Shown here: positions 15,945-24,146 of the stretch, piece by piece | How the letters are laid out: each line of letters begins with the position of its first letter | How positions within the stretch are numbered: position 1 is the stretch's first letter | Assembly (NCBI RefSeq): GCF_034930985.1 | Contig: NZ_JAYGIM010000009.1 | Span: 248,001-312,000, forward strand | Reading direction: 5' to 3' | Origin: Arcicella lustrica | GTDB taxonomy: Bacteria; Bacteroidota; Bacteroidia; Cytophagales; Spirosomataceae | DNA length: 64,000 nucleotides | Position numbers and translations under genes: made by a program | The notes under the pieces: generated by a model | Seen by the model: only the letters and a program-made list of their open reading frames with translations | Databases searched by the model: none | Told to the model about the DNA's origin: nothing

Positions 15945-18641
15945 TTGAATAAAATAAATCATCTAAAGACAGAGTCTATTGAAGTATTTTACCAAGAATT
16001 GATTAAATATGCTAATTGTAAGCCAACAATAATTCACAAAAAAATTGGTGAATTATCCAATAGAATTATTACTACCAACTATGATGAATTATTAGAAAAA
16101 GCCCTTCCAGATTTTGAAAAAATTGTTTACACTAATACTTTTAAAGTTGCAAAATTGTCTGATTATGATAAATATATTTATAAAATACATGGAGATATAA
16201 ATGAACCTGATAAATGTATATTATTTCCTTCTGAATATGAAAATTTATATTCAACTGTGGAAAAATCTTCTATTTTTGAGTTTAAGAAAATAGTATCAGA
16301 CAAATCAATTTTATTTTTAGGTTTTAGCTTAAATGATCCATACATAAATTATGTATTAGATTATATAAGTAATATATACTCAGGTTTTAATCCTGAGCAT
16401 TTTATTATTACTACTCAAAAGAATAAAAGTTGGCCCAATAAAATTACACCAATAATCATAGAAGATTATAATAAACTTGATGAGCTTCTAGATAAATTAA
16501 TCAAAATTAAAGTAGATCAAACAACTTATTTTGAAGAGATTGAAAGCGAACTAAAAGGTAACAGCAGCAACTCTCCAAATCAAATTATCAAACTTTCAAA
16601 AACAACTGATTTTGATTCTCCCCCAAGTAATAAATATTGGGTTGGCAGAAGCAAAGAGTTAAGAAATATAGGCAATGATAATTTTAAAGTAATTTTTATA
16701 ACAGGTATTGGGGGGCAAGGAAAATCAGCTTTAGCAGCTCATTATTTAAGAAATCATTTTGATTCAAGCAAATTTGAATTTGCTGATTGGCGAGATTTCA
16801 AAGAGGAAACAAATAGATTTCAGACCAAATTATTATCTATTATTCAAAGACTAACTGATAAGTTTGATATTGCTACTTTTGAAACTATTAGTAATCATGA
16901 TTTAGTTGATGTTTTTTTTGAGTATTTAGGTGATAGAAAAATAATTTTTGTTTTTGATAATGTCGATAGTTATATAGATTTGGTAACATTCAAACCAACT
17001 GGAAGTTTAAGTTATTTTTTTGAACAAATTTTGAATAAAAATCATAATTCAAAATTTATTTTTACATGTAGACCATTTATAAGAGAAGCAGGTATTAATT
17101 TTTATCAAATTTCATTATCAGGTATTTTAGAAACTGAATGCGAGAAGTTATTTGAATTTTATAAAATTCCAATATCAAAATCTGAAATGGTAACTTTAAG
17201 CTCAAGAGCTCATAAGTTAACTAAAGGTCACCCACTTTGGTTAAATTTGATTGCAGGTCAAGCAATAAGAGGAATTCAAACAGTAAATAATTTTATTAAT
17301 TCAATTGAAAATAAATCAAATTTTAACGAGGATAATTTTTCAGCAATTTTGTCTGAAAAGATATTGAATGAGGTTTGGAATTCCCTAAATGATAAACAAA
17401 AACTATTAATTAGGGGTTTGTCTGAAACTGTTAAGCCTGAGAATGAAGAAAACTTAAGGAATATATTAGATAGCGAATTGAATGGAAATCAGTTCATTAA
17501 ATCTTTACGAGTTTTAAAAAATTTAAATTTAATTGAGACATTGAGCGATGGAGAAATAGAGCTTCATCCTTTAGTTAAAGAATTTGTTCTTACAAAATAT
17601 CATAGGAATGAAAGGGCTAAGTTTATAACATTGTTTGTTAAATTTTACGATAAATTCATATACATATTAAAGCCAAAACTAAATTCAAATTTAACCATAA
17701 GTGAATTTCAAAATTGGACTTTAAAAATTGAATTGCAAATAAATAAAAATGATTTTAAATCTGCATTAATCTCTTTGGAGGAAGTTAGGCATGCAATCAT
17801 AACTGCTGGTTTTTTAGAAGAATATCTGAGAGTTGCAGAACTATTGTATAATAAATTAAACTGGAATGATGCAATAAGTCAAGAATATCCTTACTTTCAT
17901 TCTCAATTTATAACCTTAACAACTATACAAACACAAATTGGAAAATTTGATTTATGTAGTACAAACTTGAATAAATATTCAAAGATCATAGCAGGTAAAA
18001 GTATACACTACTTAGCATTTTGTAGTCAAAAGTGTTATTTTTTTTGGTATCAAGGATTATTTAATGAAGCAATTGCCATAGCAGAAGAAGGGGTGTTCTT
18101 ACTTGAAGAATCTAGTTTAACAGACAATTTTAGTTTAAGACATAATCTAGCATTGTCATTAAGAGACTCTAAAAATGAAAATGATATAAAAAAAGCACTT
18201 GATTATTTTCTGCAAAATGAAAGTCTAGATAAAGTGATAAATAGAGATCAAATAAACTTTGAATTTAGCAGTCAATTGTATGGAAATGTAGGGAAGTGTT
18301 TAGAGTTAATCGGAAGATATGATGATGCTTTATACTGTTATTGTATTTCTTTTAAAAAATTACTAAATGAAAACTATGATGATTCAACATTAAATAACGG
18401 TTATGCAAGCTTTTGGATTGCTGAAATATTATTTAGATATAAAAAATTTAAAGATGGTTTTTATTTCTTAAAATACGCAGAAATATGTTGGGAAAAAACA
18501 TCTCCACCAAGATTAAAACTTTTAAAAAAAACATGGTCGGATTGTGTCTTTGATAAAGTTACCAAAGATACTATTCAAAATATGACAACATGGCAAGTTG
18601 AAAGTTATTGTAAAAGTTTTATAAATCAGGAGTTAATTTGA
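15945..18641 (+). CDS. SIR2-STAND-TPR defence-type protein, 5' truncated
   Basis: An 898-residue protein. Residues 1-200 match the middle and end of a SIR2-like NADase: TTNYDELLEK (Asn45), YKIHGDI (His82) and FLGFSLNDPYI. Residues 230-440 are a STAND NTPase with Walker A GIGGQGKS (254-261), Walker B KIIFVFDNVD (332-341), FIFTCRP and GHPLWL. The remainder is helical and TPR-like. SIR2-STAND proteins of this layout (Avs5-like, NLR-like) are antiphage sensors that deplete NAD on recognition. The GAGxS loop at the domain start is missing. The open frame continues upstream to 15870 with domain-like sequence but no ATG, so the TTG at 15945 is only a nominal start. Probably an inactivated gene, unless the missing part is dispensable. 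Confidence 0.85.
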   Translation: MNKINHLKTESIEVFYQELIKYANCKPTIIHKKIGELSNRIITTNYDELLEKALPDFEKIVYTNTFKVAKLSDYDKYIYKIHGDINEPDKCILFPSEYENLYSTVEKSSIFEFKKIVSDKSILFLGFSLNDPYINYVLDYISNIYSGFNPEHFIITTQKNKSWPNKITPIIIEDYNKLDELLDKLIKIKVDQTTYFEEIESELKGNSSNSPNQIIKLSKTTDFDSPPSNKYWVGRSKELRNIGNDNFKVIFITGIGGQGKSALAAHYLRNHFDSSKFEFADWRDFKEETNRFQTKLLSIIQRLTDKFDIATFETISNHDLVDVFFEYLGDRKIIFVFDNVDSYIDLVTFKPTGSLSYFFEQILNKNHNSKFIFTCRPFIREAGINFYQISLSGILETECEKLFEFYKIPISKSEMVTLSSRAHKLTKGHPLWLNLIAGQAIRGIQTVNNFINSIENKSNFNEDNFSAILSEKILNEVWNSLNDKQKLLIRGLSETVKPENEENLRNILDSELNGNQFIKSLRVLKNLNLIETLSDGEIELHPLVKEFVLTKYHRNERAKFITLFVKFYDKFIYILKPKLNSNLTISEFQNWTLKIELQINKNDFKSALISLEEVRHAIITAGFLEEYLRVAELLYNKLNWNDAISQEYPYFHSQFITLTTIQTQIGKFDLCSTNLNKYSKIIAGKSIHYLAFCSQKCYFFWYQGLFNEAIAIAEEGVFLLEESSLTDNFSLRHNLALSLRDSKNENDIKKALDYFLQNESLDKVINRDQINFEFSSQLYGNVGKCLELIGRYDDALYCYCISFKKLLNENYDDSTLNNGYASFWIAEILFRYKKFKDGFYFLKYAEICWEKTSPPRLKLLKKTWSDCVFDKVTKDTIQNMTTWQVESYCKSFINQELI

Positions 18642-18721
18642 ATTAGGATTAAAGTGTAAGTGGTCTTTATCTATATTGAAAAGCTATTCTGTAAGACCCA
18701 CTTCGGGTCTGATTTGTGGTG

Positions 18722-19020
18722 TAGATTTAATTTTTTGCTATAAACATATCATCCCTTCTGGATTTTAAATTAAAGAGCAATTATTTGGGATTGTGATTTG
18801 CTGAGAAGATTTAATTTATTACTATAATCCTTTCATCCCTTCGGGATTTTAAATTAAAGAGCAATTATTTGGGATTGTGATTTGCTGAGAAGATTTAATT
18901 TATTACTATAATCCTTTCATCCCTTCGGGATTTTAAATTAAAGAGCAATTATTTGGGATTGAGATTTGCTGAGAAAATTTAATTTATTGCTATAATCCTT
19001 TCATTCCTTCGGAATTGGGA
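18722..19020. repeat. 84-bp tandem repeat array
   Basis: Units begin at 18737, 18821, 18905 and (partial) 18989, exactly 84 bases apart; the end of an earlier unit is visible before 18737. Each unit contains a small hairpin (atccc ttc gggat) and a larger nested inverted repeat (aaattaaa ... tttaattt enclosing agcaa ... ttgct). The two middle units are nearly identical, so the last duplication is recent. It lies directly downstream of the SIR2-STAND gene and contains no gene. Confidence 0.92.
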
Positions 19021-19084
19021 AATGAAAACATAAAAGAAAGTATTATTTATTATAAACATGAATCATCCCGAATTTTAAAATTAC

Positions 19085-19122
19085 AAAAAAGCGGTCGAAA
19101 AACTAATTTTGACCGCTTTTTT
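19085..19122. terminator. Bidirectional terminator-like hairpin
   Basis: The stem aaaaaagcggtc / gaccgctttttt has T-runs on both strands, downstream of the 84-bp array. Confidence 0.75.
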
Positions 19123-19130
19123 GTTTGATT

Positions 19131-19285
19131 ATAGTTCCGTTAGGAACACTATATCGGTAGATATATCTTGTTTTAACTCCTTCAAGCCCCATCGGGGCGA
19201 AATATCCCGCCCCGATGGGGCTTGAAGGAGATGTTTTACCATAAATGCTTCTACTACCGATATTTCACCTCTCCGAGGCTATCTT
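19131..19285. repeat. Multi-hairpin extragenic element
   Basis: A composite of nested palindromes: an outer pair atatcggtag (19151-19160) / ctaccgatat (19254-19263), and an inner perfect 23-bp stem at 19177-19230 (ctccttcaagccccat ... atggggcttgaaggag) with an eight-base loop. The flanking gttccgttaggaac and cctctccgagg are small hairpins. The arrangement resembles REP/MITE-like non-coding repeats; there is no open reading frame. Confidence 0.75.
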
Positions 19286-19340
19286 GTTTTAATTTTATAT
19301 AAGTCTCTATTCTAAGAAAAATTCAGAATGACTCTTGTTT

Positions 19341-20843
19341 TTACTTTAAAGTCTCATCATAAAACTCATCGGCTTCTTTTTTGAGTTTAATCAATGAAGC
19401 TTTATGAATATACATCATGTGTCCAGATTCAAAGTAAGTAAACTTAACGTTTTTACGTTGTTCTGGTCGCAAACCCATGTGTGAAACTACATATTCGGCC
19501 GCAAAATAGGGCGTTGCCAAATCGTAATAAGCCGAAGGAATCCATACTTTTAAATAAGGGTTTTTTGCCATCGCTTGTCTTAACGTTTCTGCTACATTTA
19601 AGTACTTGTTTTGTACATTATTATAATTCCAAGGCTGAACACGTCCCGTCAACATCAAATAAGGCAAATCGTTTTCATACTTCAAGTCCTGACGTAAATA
19701 GTTATTCACCGTCGTAGAATATGGGCCAGAGATAGTAGCATCTAAACTTGGGTCGAATTCATAGCGTTCACCCACATTATCAAAATCAATACCCGTAAAA
19801 CGACCGTCTAAACGTCCAGCAGTTTTGCCTTCATCACGCAATAATTCCTTTGTGAATCGACTAATTTCAATACGAAGGTTTGCATTTTTAATAAAGGTGT
19901 CTGAAATACCCGTAAGTTTACTTAGTTTCTGTACAATCTTTTGTTTTTCGTCTTCTGGCAATAAATCTCCTTTCATTAAAGCGGTAGCATATTCATTTAA
20001 AGCAAAATGTTCTGCCTCACGCAAAGTTTTTTGTAAGTCTCCTTGATATTCTTTAGCGATTTTCTTGTGATACCAAGCCATTGCGGTATAAGTAGGCACA
20101 TAAAGAATGTTGGGTAAATCATTTCCTTTATCGAAAAGTATCGTTTGGAAATTCAACACCGAAGAAATCAAAGAAATACCATTGATATACATATTGAATT
20201 TATCTTGTAAGTAACCCGAAAGTCCCGCAGAGCGAGTAGTACCATAACTTTCGCCAGCTAAAAACTTAGGAGATGACCAACGACCGTTCTTTACAGTGTA
20301 TAATCTAATGAATTCACCGACAGATTCAATGTCTTCTACATATCCTAAAAACTGTTTCGGGTCTTCGCCTTGTACTGCACGGCTGTAACCAGTATTAATT
20401 GGGTCGATAAAGACCAAATCAGTTTTATCTAACCAAGAATATTCGTTATTAATGTATTTATAAGGAGGTGCTAAAGCATCACCTTTGTCGGACATTAAGA
20501 TTCTTTTAGGACCAATCGCACCCATGTGCAACCAAACCGAAGCAGAACCTGGCCCACCATTGAAAGTATAAGTGATAGGTCGTTTAGTAATGTCAGTAAC
20601 GCCATCTTTGGTATAAGCAATAAAGAATACATTGCCTTTAGCTTTGCCAGCTTCATCTTTTAAAACCATATAACCAGTAGTGGCAGTATATGAAATCGCT
20701 TGACCGTTAATAATAGTTTGATGTTTTGTAACAACTGGAGCAGGAGGAGGGAGAACAGGAGTATTAAGTTTTGATTCAGTCTTTTCTTGGGCAAAAGAAC
20801 TGATTGAACAGAGCATTAATAAAAGTAAGAAATGTTTTTTCAT
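19341..20843 (-). CDS. S10 family serine carboxypeptidase
   Basis: A 500-residue secreted peptidase with an N-terminal signal peptide (MKKHFLLLLMLCSISSFA). The S10 motifs are present: NGGPGSASVW oxyanion region, GESYGTTR nucleophile serine, the aspartate in YYDLATPYFA, and the histidine in FESGHMMYIH near the C-terminus. It should remove C-terminal residues from peptides in the periplasm or outside the cell. No operon partner is seen; the gene diverges from the aminotransferase gene. Confidence 0.92.
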   Translation of the reverse strand: MKKHFLLLLMLCSISSFAQEKTESKLNTPVLPPPAPVVTKHQTIINGQAISYTATTGYMVLKDEAGKAKGNVFFIAYTKDGVTDITKRPITYTFNGGPGSASVWLHMGAIGPKRILMSDKGDALAPPYKYINNEYSWLDKTDLVFIDPINTGYSRAVQGEDPKQFLGYVEDIESVGEFIRLYTVKNGRWSSPKFLAGESYGTTRSAGLSGYLQDKFNMYINGISLISSVLNFQTILFDKGNDLPNILYVPTYTAMAWYHKKIAKEYQGDLQKTLREAEHFALNEYATALMKGDLLPEDEKQKIVQKLSKLTGISDTFIKNANLRIEISRFTKELLRDEGKTAGRLDGRFTGIDFDNVGERYEFDPSLDATISGPYSTTVNNYLRQDLKYENDLPYLMLTGRVQPWNYNNVQNKYLNVAETLRQAMAKNPYLKVWIPSAYYDLATPYFAAEYVVSHMGLRPEQRKNVKFTYFESGHMMYIHKASLIKLKKEADEFYDETLK

Positions 20844-20904
20844 TGATTTATTAGTTAAATGATGATGAATGAATTGTAATTTTGTGTTTACTGAAATCTA
20901 AAAT

Positions 20905-20939
20905 CTCATAGCTCAAGGCTCATTGCTTAAAGCTATGAG
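20905..20939. repeat. Heptad-periodic hairpin between divergent genes
   Basis: The stem ctcatagct / agctatgag sits within a run of roughly seven-base words (tcatagc tcaaggc tcattgc ttaaagc). It lies between two divergent starts, so it could overlap promoter or leader sequence. Confidence 0.5.
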
Positions 20940-20967
20940 AAGCTAATATCAATTAAATTACAAAAAC

Positions 20968-22161
20968 TTGATTACACATAGAGAATTATTCTTAAAAAAT
21001 GTTGCCCAAACTTCTGATTTTCCACTGGGTTTGGAAATTGAGAAAGCAGAAGGCGTTTATATGTACGGAAAAGACGGAAAACAATACATGGATTTGATTT
21101 CAGGTATTGGTGTTTCGAATGTAGGGCATCGTCATCCGAAAGTAGTAGAAGCGATTAAAAATCAAGTAGATAAGTACTTGCATTTAATGGTTTATGGTGA
21201 ATATGTACAAAGTCCACAAGTGGAATTGGCGGAGGCTTTAGTAAAAACACTTATTCCTCAATTTGAAAATGTTCAACCTTTGGATAATGTTTACTTTACG
21301 AACTCAGGAACTGAAGCCGTGGAAGGAGCAATGAAATTAGCAAAACGTTATACTGGTCGTCAGGAAATCATTTCATGTTTTAATGCTTATCATGGAGCTA
21401 CACAAGGAGCATTATCTTTATCAGGAAGCGAGAATTTTAAAAGAAATTTTCGTCCACTGTTGCCAGAAATTAGAAATATTCGTCATGGAGTAATAGAAGA
21501 TATAGCTTTTATTACAGAAAAAACGGCAGCGATTATTATAGAAATCGTTGGGGGAGAAGCAGGAGTAAGAATTCCGAGCAAAGACTATTTCTTGGCTTTA
21601 AGAAAACGCTGTGACGAAACCAAAACATTGTTGATTGTAGATGAAATTCAAAGTGGATTTGGTAGAACAGGCACTTTCTGGGCTTTTGAACAATTTGGGA
21701 TTTATCCAGATGTATTATTATGTGCCAAAGGAATGGGCGGAGGAATGCCAATTGGTGCTTTTATTGCCAATCATGAAGTGATGGGTGTGTTTAAAAATAA
21801 TCCAATCCTAGGTCATATCACTACTTTTGGTGGACATCCAGTTAGTGCTGCCGCTTCTTTGGCAACATTAAAAATTATTTTGGAAGAAAATCTTTTAGCA
21901 GAAGTAAAAGCTAAAGCAGAGCTGTTTAAATCTTTATTGATTCACGATAAAATCAAAGAAGTTAGAAATCAAGGTTTGATGATGGCGGTAGAGTTTGAAG
22001 ATTTTGATACTTTAAAACCTATTATTGACCGAGCGATTGAAAAAGGTGTTGTAACAGATTGGTTTTTGTTTTGTGATAATTCTATGAGAATCGCACCACC
22101 TTTGATTATTACAGAAGAAGAAATCAGAAAAGCTTGTGAAGTGATTTTGGAAAGTGTCTAA
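20968..22161 (+). CDS. Class III PLP-dependent aminotransferase
   Basis: A 397-residue class III (ornithine/acetylornithine type) aminotransferase. It shows the cofactor-binding TNSGTEAVEGAMKLAKRY, the NAYHGATQGALSLS loop, VDEIQSGFGRTG and the PLP lysine in CAKGMGGGMPIG. The start is a TTG at 20968; the following ITHRELFLKNVAQTSDFPLG matches family N-termini, and the next ATG would cut 30 residues of conserved sequence. The amino donor and acceptor cannot be fixed; no arginine-pathway genes are adjacent. Confidence 0.9.
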   Translation: MITHRELFLKNVAQTSDFPLGLEIEKAEGVYMYGKDGKQYMDLISGIGVSNVGHRHPKVVEAIKNQVDKYLHLMVYGEYVQSPQVELAEALVKTLIPQFENVQPLDNVYFTNSGTEAVEGAMKLAKRYTGRQEIISCFNAYHGATQGALSLSGSENFKRNFRPLLPEIRNIRHGVIEDIAFITEKTAAIIIEIVGGEAGVRIPSKDYFLALRKRCDETKTLLIVDEIQSGFGRTGTFWAFEQFGIYPDVLLCAKGMGGGMPIGAFIANHEVMGVFKNNPILGHITTFGGHPVSAAASLATLKIILEENLLAEVKAKAELFKSLLIHDKIKEVRNQGLMMAVEFEDFDTLKPIIDRAIEKGVVTDWFLFCDNSMRIAPPLIITEEEIRKACEVILESV

Positions 22162-22350
22162 GATTCTATGAGTTTAAGGTTTATGAGAATATGTGTTATG
22201 GAGTTAATGAGTCTATGGTTTATGAGAATATATGTTTTGGAGCTGATGATTCTATAAGTTTAAGGTTTATTAGAATGTGGATTTAGAGAAGGTAAGCGTA
22301 ATTGTTTATTAGTTTATGTGTTTAGAGTTTTTAATCACGATAGACATAAA

Positions 22351-22390
22351 AAAAAGTCGGTCAAATTGATTATCGATTTGACCGACTTTT
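22351..22390. terminator. Convergent terminator, aminotransferase/trxA
   Basis: The perfect stem aaaagtcggtcaaat / atttgaccgactttt serves both converging genes. The stretch 22162-22350 before it holds degenerate words such as tttatgagaat and no gene. Confidence 0.85.
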
Positions 22391-22440
22391 AAAGTTATGA
22401 ACTCTAAACTCATAAACTTTAAGCTCATGAACTCAAAGTA

Positions 22441-22764
22441 TTAAGCGTGTTTCAAAAGTGTTTGTGATAAAACAGCTTTTGGAATATTTCCACCTACTAA
22501 TCTTTCTTTCAATTCACCATTTTTGAAAATCAATAATGTAGGAATAGAACGAATTCCTAAAGTTGAAGGAACAGTTGAATTAGCATCAACGTCCATTTTA
22601 GCAACGATTGCTTGTCCTTCTACATCACCAGCTAATTCTTCAACGATTGGTCCAATCATTTTACATGGTCCACACCATTCTGCCCAAAAATCCACTAAAA
22701 CTGGTTTATCTGAATTGATTAATTCTTGAAAATTATCATCGGTTGCTACTACGTATTTTCCCAT
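22441..22764 (-). CDS. trxA: Thioredoxin
   Basis: A 107-residue cytoplasmic thioredoxin with the canonical FWAEWCGPCKMIGP active site, the cis-proline region IRSIPTLLIFKNG and the glycine-rich VGGNIP end. It reduces protein disulfides using thioredoxin reductase. Length and motifs are classical. It is monocistronic. Confidence 0.96.
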   Translation of the reverse strand: MGKYVVATDDNFQELINSDKPVLVDFWAEWCGPCKMIGPIVEELAGDVEGQAIVAKMDVDANSTVPSTLGIRSIPTLLIFKNGELKERLVGGNIPKAVLSQTLLKHA

Positions 22765-22899
22765 TTTATTTTTTAATTAAGTTAATTTCTTTTTTCAAAG
22801 TTAGAACAAAATGTCGTAATATCTTAGTTCCTGTGTTTTATTGAAACAAGAGAGAATTACAGTTTTGTCTTGATATTCAATTATTTAATACTATAAATT

Positions 22900-24048
22900 T
22901 CAGTAATTTTCATAGTATTTTTTTATTTTACGGGTAATTTGGTCGTAAATAGGCTTGGTAAATTCCGTAAATAATTGCTGAGGAGGCGGAGGTAAAAGCT
23001 CTTTGTTTCTGGTAAGACTAAGCTGCTGTTTGGTTAAAGCTCTTTCATCACCGTTAAAATTTCCCCATTCATTCACCCAAACGAACTCACCACCGATTTT
23101 ATCTTGATAGATTTTCTGTTTGGTTTTAAAATCAATCACTTGGAAATCTAAAATTCCTTTAGAAGTAACTGCTTTTCTGGATTGTGTTAATTTAGCCGTT
23201 ACTTTATTGAACACAGCAATTTTCTTTCCATTCACTGTTGTTTCACCAACTTTTACGCTGTCTTTACTGGTAACAGTATTCGTATTGGTTTCAACATAAG
23301 TTTGTCCAACAATAAAATCATCAAATTGTAAGCGAATAATTTGGTCAGGTTTTAGCTTGTTTTGTTCAGCCATTTCAGGAGAATGAAAACGGACGAATTG
23401 ATTTAACTTTGGATTAGTACGAAGAAATTCATTGATTTTCCCTTGAAAATACTCATTGCTTAACGCATAAGTTGGAGAATGTACACTTACTTGTTCGACT
23501 ACAATATCTATACTGGCTAATTCATAAGATTCATCAAGTTTAGATTTGATGTCTTTATAAGTAGGAATTAATTCTTCTACGACTGAGAAATTATAAAAAG
23601 CATCTTTTGCCGCTTGGCGGTTATCATAAGCTTGCTTTAAAGCAGATTGCCCAACAGCATAACGTTCATCAGCCGCTAAAATCCTAGCAGTTTGCAAATC
23701 GTCAAAGTATCTTCTGGGAGTACCTGTTACTTTTAAACAAGCTTGGCAATTCACCAATTCGTCTGTTAAAGCATGAATTTGTTTGTATTCAGCCACAACA
23801 CGTTCCCAACGGAATTGTTCTTGAGAATTTTTCCAGTTCTCTACTTTTGAAAGATGAAAGTTTACGGCAGCAGGAAATGCTTCTTTTAATACTTTTTGAG
23901 CTTTGGTATTCGTCGGACTTTTCTGTAATCTTCCAATAGCTGTTTCTACCGCAGCATCATAATTTCCTTGTTCTAAAGCCTTTTTTCCAGAACTACAAGC
24001 AAAAGAAAAATAGCCTAATAAAGCAATAGCAAAAAATCTTTTAATCAT
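22900..24048 (-). CDS. Uncharacterised lipoprotein with TPR-like N-terminus
   Basis: A 382-residue predicted lipoprotein. The signal peptide ends in a lipobox FSFAC, with the lipidated cysteine at position 18. Next come TPR-like helices (ALEQGNYDAAVETAIGRL, SPTNTKAQKVLKEAF) and a long region with no family I recognise, ending in a lysine-rich amphipathic helix (YDQITRKIKKYYENY). It is probably held in a cell-envelope membrane, facing the periplasm. It lies downstream of dnaE on the same strand but is separated from it by a long hairpin. Confidence 0.75.
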   Translation of the reverse strand: MIKRFFAIALLGYFSFACSSGKKALEQGNYDAAVETAIGRLQKSPTNTKAQKVLKEAFPAAVNFHLSKVENWKNSQEQFRWERVVAEYKQIHALTDELVNCQACLKVTGTPRRYFDDLQTARILAADERYAVGQSALKQAYDNRQAAKDAFYNFSVVEELIPTYKDIKSKLDESYELASIDIVVEQVSVHSPTYALSNEYFQGKINEFLRTNPKLNQFVRFHSPEMAEQNKLKPDQIIRLQFDDFIVGQTYVETNTNTVTSKDSVKVGETTVNGKKIAVFNKVTAKLTQSRKAVTSKGILDFQVIDFKTKQKIYQDKIGGEFVWVNEWGNFNGDERALTKQQLSLTRNKELLPPPPQQLFTEFTKPIYDQITRKIKKYYENY

Positions 24049-24074
24049 ATTGATTTTGAGGTTTATGAGAGTAA

Positions 24075-24146
24075 TTGTGAATGAGTGAATTGTGATTTAG
24101 TGATTGTGTCAAAAAAATCACTAACTCACAATTCACTAACTCACAA
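24075..24146. terminator. Long heptad-periodic hairpin after dnaE
   Basis: Arms of 31 bases (24075-24105 and 24116-24146) pair with few mismatches and consist of seven-base words such as gtgaatg agtgaat tgtgatt. It begins at the base next to the dnaE stop and probably ends its transcript. Confidence 0.65.

Noticed and set aside
18722..19020. Ribosomal or small-RNA gene inside the 84-bp repeats
   Set aside because: Hairpins are present but no known RNA family is recognisable; kept as a repeat only.
20968..22161. Naming the aminotransferase argD or rocD
   Set aside because: Class III motifs fit several substrates and no pathway neighbours support one name.
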